This document shows, in pieces, positions 16,974 to 27,000 of a stretch of 64,000 nucleotides of DNA (the stretch's first letter is position 1; every line of letters begins with the position of its first letter). The notes under the pieces are model-generated. The model did no database searches and had not been told where the DNA came from. It saw only the letters and a program-made list of their open reading frames with translations. The position numbers were made by a program, and so were the translations under genes. This DNA is from Arenibacter algicola (GTDB taxonomy: Bacteria > Bacteroidota > Bacteroidia > Flavobacteriales > Flavobacteriaceae). The stretch is taken from positions 1 to 64,000 of the forward strand of contig NZ_JAHKPO010000015.1 in NCBI RefSeq assembly GCF_018860365.1, read 5' to 3'.

Positions 16974-17342
16974 ATGAAGCAGTTTCTACTCGTCTTTCTT
17001 GGAGGGGGCCTAGGTAGCGGCTTACGGTTTTTAATAAGCAAAACATTCAATAATACTTTTCATAATTTTTTTCTCGGCACTTTTATAGCGAATATATTAG
17101 GTTGCCTGCTTATTGGTTTTATCTTAGGACTTTCTATTAAAAACAATTTCCTTACAGCCAATCAGACCTTATTATTAACTACAGGCTTCTGTGGTGGCTT
17201 CACTACTTTTTCAACTTTTGCCCTGGAACAACACTCCTTTCTAAAAACCGGGGACCTCATCAACTTTGCTGCTTATACCCTTGCCAGTCTTGTAATTGGA
17301 ATCCTTGCCGTAGCTATGGGATTCTGGTTTTCCAAGTTATAA
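16974..17342 (+). CDS. crcB: Fluoride channel CrcB/Fluc
   Basis: A 122-residue, four-helix membrane protein of the Fluc family, which exports fluoride through a dual-topology dimer. Typical sequence marks are GGGLGSGLRFLIS at residues 8-20, TFIANILGCLLIGFI around 39-53 and TTGFCGGFTTFSTFALE around 77-93, the last holding the Phe residues that line the pore and the central sodium site. The 144 bp upstream contain nothing that resembles the fluoride riboswitch. It appears to be a single-gene unit ahead of the nitrogen cluster. Confidence 0.95.
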   Translation: MKQFLLVFLGGGLGSGLRFLISKTFNNTFHNFFLGTFIANILGCLLIGFILGLSIKNNFLTANQTLLLTTGFCGGFTTFSTFALEQHSFLKTGDLINFAAYTLASLVIGILAVAMGFWFSKL

Positions 17343-17519
17343 ACTCCCATCAAAATCTTTTAACACATTTATTGACCTTTCTATTTATTTTGGTGGAATT
17401 GGTCATTTTCCTGCATTATCAATAGTAAAACACCAGAAAAGACGCGATTTTTTCAGTTTTTGACCAAAACAAGTGTTAAAAGTTTTAACAAATCAACATA
17501 ATAATCTTTATGAATCACT

Positions 17520-17617
17520 ATACCCTTAAAATAAATGGGGCATTTTTATATAAAATGTAATTCTAACGCATATACCCCCTAAAAAATAGGGGGGTATGCA
17601 TTTAATATATATTTTTG
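17520..17617 (+). promoter_or_regulatory. P-II/amt promoter with two putative operators
   Basis: The -7 box is TATTTTTG at 17610-17617, followed by TCT. Upstream is a perfect inverted repeat ATACCCCC-N9-GGGGGGTAT at 17572-17597, and exactly 52 bp before it a degenerate copy, ATACCCTT-N9-GGGG, at 17520-17540. The proximal site begins 38 bp before the -7 box and covers the place where a -33 element should be, suggesting an activator or a repressor. The same two-site layout occurs before the type II glutamine synthetase at 39166. Confidence 0.75.
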
Positions 17618-17639
17618 TCTCATAAATAATAAATCAATT

Positions 17640-17978
17640 ATGAAAAAAATCGAGGCAATTATTAGGAAGTCAAAATTTGATGACGTAAAAAAAGCGTTAC
17701 ATCAAATTGGAGTAAACTTTTTTAGTTACTGGGACGTAACGGGAGTTGGAAATGAAAAAGAAGGTCATGTCTATAGAGGCATTTCCTATAGTACATCCGA
17801 CATTCAACGCAGGTATCTTTCCATTGTAATATCGGACGATTTCTTGGAGACTACCGTAAACACTATTCTGGAAACAGCGTATTCCGGCAACGTAGGTGAC
17901 GGTAAAATTTTCGTTTCCGAAGTTTTGGAAGCCTATCGCATCAGAACAAAAGAAAGCGGAAAAGCAGGAATTAACTAA
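17640..17978 (+). CDS. glnK: P-II nitrogen regulatory protein (GlnK type)
   Basis: A 112-residue P-II signal protein, a trimer that senses ATP/ADP and 2-oxoglutarate and controls ammonium uptake and assimilation. MKKIEAIIRKSK opens the fold, the T-loop runs from about 37 to 55 with VYRGISY, where Y50 is the likely equivalent of the uridylylated Tyr51, and GNVGDGKIFVSEV (about 82-95) is the nucleotide-binding B-loop. The T-loop is divergent after that Tyr (STSDIQRR). It sits 30 nt before an ammonium transporter, the classic glnK-amtB arrangement. No uridylyltransferase is in the window, so modification cannot be assumed. Confidence 0.95.
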   Translation: MKKIEAIIRKSKFDDVKKALHQIGVNFFSYWDVTGVGNEKEGHVYRGISYSTSDIQRRYLSIVISDDFLETTVNTILETAYSGNVGDGKIFVSEVLEAYRIRTKESGKAGIN

Positions 17979-18008
17979 AAAAATTAAGAACCAACAAACA
18001 ACAACAAC

Positions 18009-19259
18009 ATGGACGTAGGATTATTTACAGCAAATAACGTTTGGATGATGATATGTACGGCTCTCGTATTCTTCATGCATTTAGGATTTTCACTTTTGGA
18101 AATCGGACTAACCAGACAAAAAAACACAATCAACATTTTATTTAAGAACGTATTCATCATTTGTATAGGATTACTCCTATATTATATAGGAGGATTTAAC
18201 CTTATGTATCCAGGTGATTTCAACGGCTATCTTGGTTTTGCAGGATTCGGCCTTGAAGCCCCCATACTCCCAGATGGTAGTTTGGACCTTACCTATAGTG
18301 AAGGATATACCTATTGGACAGACTTTCTTTTCCAAGCGATGTTTGCCGCAACAGCTGCTACCATTGTTTCTGGAGCAGTAGCAGAACGTATTAAACTAGG
18401 CGGATTCATGATATTCACCATAGTATATGTAGGTCTGGTATATCCAATTGTAGGATCTTGGCAATGGGGTGGCGGATTCCTTTCCACACTAGGTGGTGAA
18501 GATGGAGGTTTCCATGATTTCGCAGGATCTACCTTGGTACATTCCGTTGGAGGATGGGCAGCTTTAATTGCCATATATATATTAGGACCAAGAATTGGTA
18601 AATTTAACGAAGATGGCACACCAAATGCAATTCCAGGACACAACATTCCTTTGGCAGCAGCAGGGGTACTTATTCTTTGGTTAGGCTGGTTCGGCTTTAA
18701 TGGAGGATCGGTATTATCTGCAGATCCAGCTGGGACTTCAATAGTATTGGTTACAACTTGTTTGGCAGCAGCTGCAGGTGGTATAGGATCTTTTATTTTA
18801 TCTACAGTTCTTTACAAAAACTATGACCTTACCATGATGTTGAACGGTATCTTGGGCGGTTTGGTAGGAATTACAGCCGGAGCTGACTTAATGTCTCCTT
18901 TCGAGTCCATCCTTATAGGTCTAATTGCAGGTGCAGTTATTGTATTGGGTGTTGCCTTGGTGGACAAATTAAAACTGGACGATCCAGTTGGAGCAGTTGC
19001 AGTGCACCTTATCTGTGGTATCTGGGGTACTTTGGCAGTAGGAATCTTTGGAGTTAAAGCTGGTGTAACACAATTTTTATATCAGTTAACAGGAGTAGCT
19101 GCAGCTGGTGTTTTCTGCTGTGTTACTGCATTTATCATTCTTTTCGCAATCAAGAAAACTTCTGGTATCAGAGTTTCCAAAGAAGAAGAATTGGAAGGCT
19201 TGGATTTACATGAGCACGGAATGGATGCTTATGCCGACTTCAGAATGAACCAACACTAA
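18009..19259 (+). CDS. amt: Ammonium transporter
   Basis: A 416-residue Amt/MEP/Rh-family channel with about eleven transmembrane helices. Recognisable parts are FMHLGFSLLEIGLTRQKN, the motif DFAGSTLVHSVGGWAAL holding a pore histidine (about residue 178), GWFGFNGGS, the NGILGGLVGITAGADL block and the second pore region VGAVAVHLICGIWG. It moves ammonium into the cell and is blocked by the P-II protein encoded 30 nt upstream. The N-terminus starts directly with a hydrophobic helix, with no cleavable signal. A strong hairpin follows the stop. Confidence 0.96.
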   Translation: MDVGLFTANNVWMMICTALVFFMHLGFSLLEIGLTRQKNTINILFKNVFIICIGLLLYYIGGFNLMYPGDFNGYLGFAGFGLEAPILPDGSLDLTYSEGYTYWTDFLFQAMFAATAATIVSGAVAERIKLGGFMIFTIVYVGLVYPIVGSWQWGGGFLSTLGGEDGGFHDFAGSTLVHSVGGWAALIAIYILGPRIGKFNEDGTPNAIPGHNIPLAAAGVLILWLGWFGFNGGSVLSADPAGTSIVLVTTCLAAAAGGIGSFILSTVLYKNYDLTMMLNGILGGLVGITAGADLMSPFESILIGLIAGAVIVLGVALVDKLKLDDPVGAVAVHLICGIWGTLAVGIFGVKAGVTQFLYQLTGVAAAGVFCCVTAFIILFAIKKTSGIRVSKEEELEGLDLHEHGMDAYADFRMNQH

Positions 19260-19275
19260 TAAACAAAACAAAAGG

Positions 19276-19316
19276 TAACGGAGCGTTTTGCAGAACGCTC
19301 CGTTAATAACCTTTTT
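19276..19316 (+). terminator. Terminator of the P-II/amt operon
   Basis: Arms TAACGGAGCGTT (19276-19287) and AACGCTCCGTTA (19294-19305) pair over 12 bp around TTGCAG, then a short spacer leads to a T run. It separates the ammonium transporter from the porin gene. Confidence 0.9.
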
Positions 19317-19376
19317 TCATCACAATACTCAATAATTAGCTAACATCCTTAGACAAAGGATACAAACAATTGAATT

Positions 19377-20444
19377 ATGAAAACGATTATTTATACAAAA
19401 TACGTAAAAAATTTACTATTACTAGCATTTGCCCTTGCCTCAACAGTAACTTTCGCCCAAGAAGACGAAGAGGAAGCCAAGAAATTTAGCCTAAGCGGAA
19501 GTGTTGATGCCTACTACAGAACTAACTTAAATGGTGACAACGGTTTTGACGATACTTCTGGCCTACCTAATGCCGCTCCTGGATCTTCATTTGCCAACTT
19601 GCCTGGTTTTGCTTTAGGAATGGCCAATGTGATTGCCGCTTACGAAGGAGAAGATGTTGGGTTTGTAGCCGACCTTGTTTTTGGACCTAGAGGAACAGAT
19701 GCTATTTTTGCTTCTCCTTTATATTCAGCTACCGGAAACATTGTAAACCAATTGTATGTATACTGGAATTTAAGCGAATCGGTTAAATTGACATTCGGTA
19801 ACTTTAACACCTTCTTAGGTTACGAAGTAATATCCCCTGTTGCCAATTTTAACTACAGTACATCCTACTTGTTTTCTTACGGTCCTTTCTCCCACACTGG
19901 GTTGAAAGCAGACTTTGCCCTATCTGATGATTTTAGCTTAATGTTGGCGATCATGAACCCAACCGATCAAACTGAATTGAATCCTACAGAGAAATATGCT
20001 TTCGGTGCTCAATTGGGATATAGTGGTCAATTCCTAAACTTCCTTGCTGATGACGGGGCATTTGAAATTGACTTCACAGGTGGATTTGATTTATCAGAAT
20101 CATTCTTTTTAGGAGTCAATGCGGCCCTTTACGATAATGATGATATTGGTTTTGCCGGTGTAGCTCTTTATCCACAATACGCTACTTCTGATAACTTTAC
20201 CTTAGGATTAAGAGGTGAATATTTCACAGAAACAGGAGACTATGGCGCCATTGGAACTGGGGTTGAAGATTCCAGTGTTTTTGCAGTAACTCTTACAGGT
20301 AGCGCCACAATAGGCAATTTAATAATCAAGCCTGAGTTGCGATTGGATAGTGCATCAGATGATTCCTTTAATTTTCTAGATTCGGATTTGGCCCCACAAA
20401 AGAGCTTATCCTCATTTGTACTAGCAGCCGTTTACTCTTTCTAA
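19377..20444 (+). CDS. Outer-membrane beta-barrel porin (OmpL/Bbp2-like)
   Basis: A 355-residue protein with a signal peptide ending at TVTFAQ (about residue 28), an acidic stretch EDEEEAKK, then repeated amphipathic strands and a C-terminal aromatic residue (VLAAVYSF), all as in outer-membrane porins. The opening SLSGSVDAYYRTNL and the later KLTFGNFNTFLGYE, ...SPVANFNYSTSY resemble the Bbp2/OmpL family. It follows the amt gene but is separated by a terminator, so it may have its own promoter or be transcribed by read-through. A role in letting nitrogen compounds through the outer membrane is an inference from position only. Terminated by a strong hairpin. Confidence 0.85.
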   Translation: MKTIIYTKYVKNLLLLAFALASTVTFAQEDEEEAKKFSLSGSVDAYYRTNLNGDNGFDDTSGLPNAAPGSSFANLPGFALGMANVIAAYEGEDVGFVADLVFGPRGTDAIFASPLYSATGNIVNQLYVYWNLSESVKLTFGNFNTFLGYEVISPVANFNYSTSYLFSYGPFSHTGLKADFALSDDFSLMLAIMNPTDQTELNPTEKYAFGAQLGYSGQFLNFLADDGAFEIDFTGGFDLSESFFLGVNAALYDNDDIGFAGVALYPQYATSDNFTLGLRGEYFTETGDYGAIGTGVEDSSVFAVTLTGSATIGNLIIKPELRLDSASDDSFNFLDSDLAPQKSLSSFVLAAVYSF

Positions 20445-20466
20445 AAAAATTGAGTTTATTATTTAT

Positions 20467-20491
20467 AGCCCCGCTTAATGCGGGGCTTTTT
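20467..20491 (+). terminator. Porin gene terminator
   Basis: AGCCCCGC-ttaat-GCGGGGCT (20467-20487) forms an 8-bp GC-rich stem followed by TTTTATTTT. It ends between two convergent genes. Confidence 0.92.
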
Positions 20492-20495
20492 ATTT

Positions 20496-21137
20496 TCATT
20501 CCTTTTTAAACGCCTTCACCCCTGCTGTAATCTCAATATCGAGCCTATTCTGCTTGGGAACCAACGGACAGGAATATTTTGGATTGTAAGCACAGTATGG
20601 ATTATAGGCCTTATTAAAATCCAAAAGAATTGTATCTCCTGTGGGAATGGTCAAGTCTAAATATCTTCCCCCACCATAAGTTTCCTCCCCATTGGTAAGG
20701 TCCGCAAAGGGCAAAAACAAATAATCCCTGTATTTCTCCTGTTGCATCAATTCCTGATTTTGATAAACTTCCAATTTATGGGTACGTCCTTTTAGACTAA
20801 AAGTTATAATCCCAAAAACAACCTCCTCCGTCTGTCGTTCTGTAGTGGTCGGCATCATAAAAGGTAAGGCCTCGGGGGTCCGAGTGAATTTTGCGATAAT
20901 CCTATAGGTGGTATCCGGCTCATAAAAATCCAAAGTTGTAAAATCCTTTCTAAACCTATCCGGCAAGGGCGAGGTTTCAGGATCCTTGAATTCTTCATTC
21001 ATTTTTTTCTGAAATTGCACAATATCCTCCATGGCCCCGGACTCCAGTTCCACCGTATTCTTTTCCTCTTGATCATGGTACCTCTTTTCCTTACAGCTCA
21101 ATGACAATAAGAATAAAACCAAAAATAATTGCTTCAT
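20496..21137 (-). CDS. DUF1684-domain lipoprotein
   Basis: A 213-residue lipoprotein of the DUF1684 family. The N-terminus MKQLFLVLFLLSLSCKEK has a lipobox (LSLSC). The domain's hallmark is at the C-terminus: YLFLPFADLTNGEETYGGGRYLDL, DFNKAYNPYCAYNPKYSCPLVP and the ending ITAGVKAF; the longest pieces are described by their ends. The frame is open to 21167, but starting there puts ten extra residues before the signal, so I use the ATG at 21137. The conserved Cys/Tyr cluster suggests a binding or catalytic site, not yet characterised as far as I know. Confidence 0.88.
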   Translation of the reverse strand: MKQLFLVLFLLSLSCKEKRYHDQEEKNTVELESGAMEDIVQFQKKMNEEFKDPETSPLPDRFRKDFTTLDFYEPDTTYRIIAKFTRTPEALPFMMPTTTERQTEEVVFGIITFSLKGRTHKLEVYQNQELMQQEKYRDYLFLPFADLTNGEETYGGGRYLDLTIPTGDTILLDFNKAYNPYCAYNPKYSCPLVPKQNRLDIEITAGVKAFKKE

Positions 21138-21394
21138 TTTCCTACTTTTGGCATAAAAATACAACATCCATTTTTCTGAATAAAAGAATTTTGGATAGCA
21201 ACCCTACCTTAGGCCGGTTTATGAAGTAAATCCGAAACTATTAATGGAAGTTTTTTTGTAAAAAAGTTTAAATCTAAAAAATAGTTACCCTCGCCCTTGT
21301 CCGTTTCCCTGAAATCGGAACTAAATATGTGATGAGGAATGACACTAGGAATCAATAGCCTTCAACAAGCCATAATTACCCCTAGGACAGTTAC

Positions 21395-22807
21395 TTATTC
21401 TTCAATGGTTTCGTAACGGGCATCTTTTAAGTATTTGGCCACAATGTCATTGAATTCGGGGGTTATACGTAGCAAAGCGGTATTTTCCAAACCATATAAT
21501 TCAACTTTGTCCGTATATCCTTTCTTTAATAATTCTTCCAAATAAAACAGGGAGGTTCCGTAATCCTCCATTCTAGCACTATTCGATATTATTTTGAGGT
21601 AATAGCTATGGTCCAAGGGATCCGTTATCGTCTTTAGCATCCAAAGCAGACTCAGAACTTCCTGATCTACCTGACTTCCGGAATTTACTATATCTATATT
21701 ATCTTCGATCAGTGCATTTACATAACCCAAAAGACGTTTTCCCATTTCTCTTTCCGCCTCTATTTTACTGTTATCGTATTTCTTCAACTCACCCATTTGA
21801 TAAATCCACCAACCCAAATTATTATAATTATAGGTTGCTAAATCCTCCTCCAAATAATATACATAATCCTCCTTAATAAATGACTCCTTCAATAAAGTGT
21901 TGTTCTCATTGCGTGTCATGGTCTTAAAAAGCTTATCTTTTTTAAGTTCACGCTTTATTTTTTTAAGGGAATCCGTATCCTTCAAGACCCTATATACGGA
22001 CATAACTTCATCCAATAAATTATCGGCCTGAATTAATCTGTTGGATCTAATCAAAAGATTGATTTCCTCCAAATTTTGGGCATACGTATCATTTATATAA
22101 ACCTCATCATTCTCCGATTGCCCTTTAGCCATGGCTGACAAAGTGAAAATTTCCAAGGCCTTTCCAAGATATTTGGTATCTGGCCATTCATGCCCCCCGT
22201 TAAATACCAATAATTGATTGGGAAATTTTAAACGCCCCATAAGGGACTTCCCAACCAACATTTCCGGATAGGCATAATCCTCCTTTCCTACAATACCTAT
22301 AAAATGAAATAAATTGTTCGTATCCAATATATCCATATTGGGATATACGGCGCCGCAGGAAATTACGCCAGCTATACCTCTTACAAAAATAGGTAGCACT
22401 GATGCAAATCTGGCACCACTATCAAAGCCGGCACTATAGGTTCTATTCTTATGAATGGGCAACAGTCCAATAATATCATTGAACATTCTTCCTGTAATCA
22501 GGATATTCTGGGAAGTGGTCAAAGAATCATTTACATTGTTTGGTGCCGCAAGAATATACCCATGCTTTTCCGCCGCCCCCTTGAACATACGTATGGCCCT
22601 TTTTCCTTGACCTTCCATATCAAAAACAAAAAGTATGGGCCAATTCCTATCCATTTCAAAGCTGGTAGGTAGAAATAGGGAATAACTTTCAGATATGGAA
22701 TCCTTTACCACAATTGAATCGATTACGACACCTTTTTTCAAGGTCATCTGTTGTGAACTACCCAATAAACCGACTCCAAGAAACAGAAATAATATTATTT
22801 TTCTCAT
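21395..22807 (-). CDS. Secreted alpha/beta-hydrolase-like protein with Asp at the nucleophile position
   Basis: A 470-residue exported protein with an N-terminal signal peptide (LFLFLGVGLLGSSQQ). Residues about 30-240 resemble the esterase/depolymerase type of alpha/beta hydrolase: WPILFVFDMEGQG near 56, YILAAPNN near 84, the elbow SAGFDSGARFA and GHEWPDT holding a candidate catalytic His. The nucleophile elbow, normally GxSxG, is GFDSG at 127-131, so Ser is replaced by D129. The C-terminal half (about 240-470) is helical, TPR-like in character, ending with a region of short helices. It may be an inactive or altered enzyme. Position gives no functional clue. Confidence 0.7.
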   Translation of the reverse strand: MRKIILFLFLGVGLLGSSQQMTLKKGVVIDSIVVKDSISESYSLFLPTSFEMDRNWPILFVFDMEGQGKRAIRMFKGAAEKHGYILAAPNNVNDSLTTSQNILITGRMFNDIIGLLPIHKNRTYSAGFDSGARFASVLPIFVRGIAGVISCGAVYPNMDILDTNNLFHFIGIVGKEDYAYPEMLVGKSLMGRLKFPNQLLVFNGGHEWPDTKYLGKALEIFTLSAMAKGQSENDEVYINDTYAQNLEEINLLIRSNRLIQADNLLDEVMSVYRVLKDTDSLKKIKRELKKDKLFKTMTRNENNTLLKESFIKEDYVYYLEEDLATYNYNNLGWWIYQMGELKKYDNSKIEAEREMGKRLLGYVNALIEDNIDIVNSGSQVDQEVLSLLWMLKTITDPLDHSYYLKIISNSARMEDYGTSLFYLEELLKKGYTDKVELYGLENTALLRITPEFNDIVAKYLKDARYETIEE

Positions 22808-23015
22808 AGAATTATTGTCATCAAATATCTAGCCAAATTAATATAATATTTCGGCCATTCCGAAACGCCATAGATACTGTTAACCGTTATTACAGCTAAA
22901 AATACTTCCAGCTCTTTGCACCTAGGCGTTACAATACATTAAATTAAATAATAAAAATATAGCACCAAAGCTATCAACCTCTTTTAATTACAATTTACCT
23001 GTTATATAGCTACTA

Positions 23016-23468
23016 TTACGCCTCTCTTTTTTTAATGGGCGCGTTGGACACTACATCGGATAGAATAATATGGGTACGCGTCTCCCCATATTGAATAAGC
23101 TTGTCTATAAATTTTTCCAAATGAAATTGATCTTTTAAGACCACCAACATTATAATATTTTCATTGCCCGTAATCCTATAACAATTAACTACTTCTTCAT
23201 AAGTGTTTACAATATCCAAGAAAGGCCGTAACTTCCCCATAAAGGCACGCAGCGTAATTATAGCTTTTAATTGATAACCGGTATGTGAATGGGACACCAC
23301 AGCTTTGTAACCTGAGATAACCCCGATGTCTTCCATTTTCTTCACTCTTTCGGCAACCGCAGGGGGTGTTAAGCCCACTTTTCGGCCAATATTGGCAAAA
23401 GATTCCCTGGCATTTTCCTGAAGTAATTTTAAAATCTTCCAATTAAGGACATCAATCTTTGTATTCAA
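23016..23468 (-). CDS. Lrp/AsnC-family transcriptional regulator
   Basis: A 150-residue feast/famine regulator. An N-terminal winged helix-turn-helix (residues about 5-55, LDVLNWKILKLLQENARESFANIGRKVGLTPPAV, cited by its limits) precedes a RAM/effector domain with YKAVVSHSHTGYQL, NCYRITGNENIIMLVV and the final ILSDVVSNAPIKKREA. Such proteins form octamers and respond to amino acids. It is divergent from the four-helix protein gene at 23587, 118 bp away, which is therefore a candidate target along with its own promoter. Ligand is not predictable here. Confidence 0.93.
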   Translation of the reverse strand: MNTKIDVLNWKILKLLQENARESFANIGRKVGLTPPAVAERVKKMEDIGVISGYKAVVSHSHTGYQLKAIITLRAFMGKLRPFLDIVNTYEEVVNCYRITGNENIIMLVVLKDQFHLEKFIDKLIQYGETRTHIILSDVVSNAPIKKREA

Positions 23469-23586
23469 AACTAAATGGATTAAAATTATTAACTTTCAAT
23501 AGCTAAAATACAATTTTACTTTGTTATATAAACTCCAATTTGCTAATTTCGACGTAATTTTATATAATAGAAGTTGTTATAAAAAG

Positions 23587-23979
23587 ATGCCTTACAAAAA
23601 CTTAAGTACGATTCCGATTTATCGCAAATCCTTGGATCTTTTACAGATGAGCAGGGAAATTGCTTCGTACCTATCCTACAACAAGGATCTGCTTAAATTA
23701 TATCAATCTAACAGCCATAGGGATATTATGGTAGATTCCCTATTAACTGATTCTATTTTAATTCCGCAACAAATTGAAGCAGCCGAACGCTCCGAGTGCT
23801 ATGCTGCCCGAATGAGAAGTGCCACCTTTATCAATGTTATCATAAGAAATATAAGTTCTTATTGTACCGGTTTGGAAAAAGATGGGGTTAAGGAAAAGGA
23901 ATACTTAAATCTTTTGAGAAGCGAAATTAAAAGTTTCAGAAGGTTGTACAAGGTGTGGAGACGATCTATTAGGAGCTAA
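23587..23979 (+). CDS. Small helical hypothetical protein
   Basis: A 130-residue, strongly alpha-helical protein with many basic residues towards the C-terminus (KSFRRLYKVWRRSIRS). I considered a relation to the four-helix-bundle family found with 23S rRNA insertions, because of the opening pattern and the length, but the match is not clear. The open frame extends back to 23521, but those residues look non-coding and the ATG at 23587 begins the conserved-looking part. It is divergently arranged with an Lrp-type regulator. Function unknown. Confidence 0.6.
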   Translation: MPYKNLSTIPIYRKSLDLLQMSREIASYLSYNKDLLKLYQSNSHRDIMVDSLLTDSILIPQQIEAAERSECYAARMRSATFINVIIRNISSYCTGLEKDGVKEKEYLNLLRSEIKSFRRLYKVWRRSIRS

Positions 23980-24074
23980 TCCTTTCTGCTTATTTCCCTG
24001 TATTTTTAATTCATAAGAATCTTATATTTTACCCATAATCGACCTTAAAACCAATTGAGTCCATATCCGCTCAG

Positions 24075-27000
24075 CTACATATTCCTCCTGTACTGACCCC
24101 CTACAGCAAACAACGCATCTGTAATTTGCCCCAAGGAACAGAACTTGGTAACCTCCATCAACTTTTCAAAAATATTCTCGTTTCTAACCGCTATTTCCTG
24201 TAACTCCTTTAATTGGGTATTGGCAGTCACCCCCATCATAGCATGTAAATTTTCCAAGGTACCTATTTGGGCCTGTTTTTCGGACTCTGTAGCACGTATA
24301 ACTTCTACTGGCAAAATTGTTGGCGAACCTTTGGAGCTCAGAAAGGTGTTTACTCCTATAATTGGAAATTCCCCGTTGTGCTTTAACGTCTCATAGTAAA
24401 GGCTCTCCTCCTGAATTTTGGATCTCTGATACATTGTTTCCATGGCTCCCAGTACACCCCCACGTTCTGTAATACGGTCAAACTCCAATAACACGGCTTC
24501 TTCCACAAGATCTGTCAACTCTTCAATTATAAAGGAACCCTGTAAGGGGTTTTCATTTTTTGTCAAGCCCAACTCTTTGTTTATGATCAATTGAATGGCC
24601 ATAGCTCTACGAACGGACTCCTCTGTTGGAGTGGTTATTGCCTCATCATAGGCATTGGTATGCAAAGAATTACAATTGTCATAGATAGCATATAGCGCCT
24701 GTAATGTAGTACGGATATCATTAAAATCTATTTCCTGGGCGTGTAAGCTTCGCCCAGAAGTTTGGATATGGTACTTTAACATCTGCGCCCGGGGATCAGC
24801 TCCATACTTAAGATGCATTGCCTTTGCCCATATGCGCCGCGCAACCCTTCCAATTACGGCATATTCCGGGTCTATCCCATTTGAAAAGAAAAAGGATAGG
24901 TTGGGACCAAATTTATTGATATCCATCCCCCTACTTAAATAATACTCCACATAGGTAAAACCGTTAGACAGCGTAAACGCCAATTGGGTAATGGGATTGG
25001 CCCCTGCCTCTGCAATGTGATACCCGGAAATGGAAACCGAATAAAAATTGCGTACTGAGTGCTGAATAAAATATTCCTGAACATCCCCCATTAGTCGGAG
25101 GGCAAATTCCGTTGAAAAAATGCAGGTATTTTGAGCCTGATCTTCTTTTAGGATATCTGCCTGCACCGTACCCCTTACCGTATTGAGAGTCTTCTTTTTA
25201 ATTTCGGCATATACACTTTTGGACAAGACCTGGTCTCCCGTAATACCCAATAGCATTAAGCCTAAACCGTTATTTCCTTCCGGTAACTCTCCCCTGTATT
25301 TTGGCCTAGGGACACCTTTTGACTCGTATAATGCAGCTATTTTCCCATCTACCTCATTTTCCAGCCCATTTTTTAAAATATATTTCTCACAATTCTGATC
25401 AATAGCGGCATTCATAAAATAACCCAACAACATGGGCGCAGGACCATTGATGGTCATACTAACAGAGGTAGTGGGGCTGCATAGATCAAATCCGGAATAC
25501 AATTTTTTGGCATCGTCCAAACAGCAGATGGAAACCCCTGCGTTGCCAATTTTTCCGTATATATCAGGCCTATAATCCGGATCCTGACCATACAGGGTTA
25601 CCGAATCGAATGCCGTGGATAAACGCTTGGCCGGCAATCCCAAACTAACATAATGAAAACGCCTGTTTGTACGTTCAGGGCCACCTTCCCCCGCAAACAT
25701 TCTTGTAGGATCTTCTTCTGTTCTCTTAAAAGGATAGAGTCCGGCTGTATAAGGAAATTCACCAGGTACATTTTCTTGGAGAATCCAACCCAAAATATCG
25801 CCCCATGCCCTGTATTTTGGAAGTGCCACTTTTGGAATATCGGTTTGGGCCAGTGATTTTGTATGAGTTTCCAATTTTAACTCTTTTCCCCTTACCTTAA
25901 AACTAAAGATTGGAGTTTTGTACTGTTGAACCTTTTTTTCCCAATTTAGGATCAGTTCCCAATTATGGGAATCCAGATCCATTTTTATCTCATCGAACTC
26001 TTTGAACAGGAGCAACAATAATTGTTTTTTATCCTCAGGTAGGGATAACTCTAAAATTGCTTCCGTATTTAACCCTTCTTTTAGGAGAAATTTATTAAAA
26101 TCTACCTTGGCATCCACCCTGCAAATAGCTTGTATAGTCTTAAAAATACCGTATAACTTTTGGGCCAACTCGGCTTGATGAAGCACCTTTTTATCATAGG
26201 CCCGATTGTTGTCGGCTATTTCGGACAGATAACGTGTACGCGAAGGAGGAATTATATAAACCTTCTCTTCATCGCCATTTCCTATTTGGAATTGGGAATT
26301 TAAGGCTGTTCCGGTTTTTGAAACCAATTTATCCATTACGGACTTATACAAACGATTCATGCCCGGGTCATTAAATTGTGAGGCTATTGTCCCAAAAATA
26401 GGTAGCTCATCCTGATCAGCCTCCCAAAGTCCATGATTGCGCACATATTGCTTTTTCACATCCCTTAAAGCGTCCAGAGCCCCTCTTTTATCGAACTTAT
26501 TAATAGCTACGATATCCGCAAAATCCAACATATCTATTTTTTCCAGCTGGGTGGCCGCCCCAAATTCGGGTGTCATAACATATAAGGAAACATCACTGTG
26601 TTCAATAATCTCGGTATCCGATTGGCCAATTCCCGAAGTTTCCAAAATAATCAAATGGAACCCTGCCACTTTTAGAACCTGAACTGCCTCGTCTACGTGT
26701 TTGGACAATGCCAAATTGGACTGCCTAGTAGCCAACGATCTCATATAGACCCGGGAATTGTTGATGGCGTTCATGCGTATCCGATCTCCCAACAAAGCAC
26801 CCCCCGTTTTCCTTTTGGATGGATCAACAGAAATTATCCCGATGGTTTTAGCTGGGAAATCCAATAGGAATCTTCTGACCAATTCATCTACCAAACTAGA
26901 TTTTCCAGCACCTCCCGTCCCCGTAATTCCAAGTACCGGCACGGTACTTTTCAATTCAGCCAAATCCGAAAAATCCTTTAGAAAATCCTCATGCCTATTT

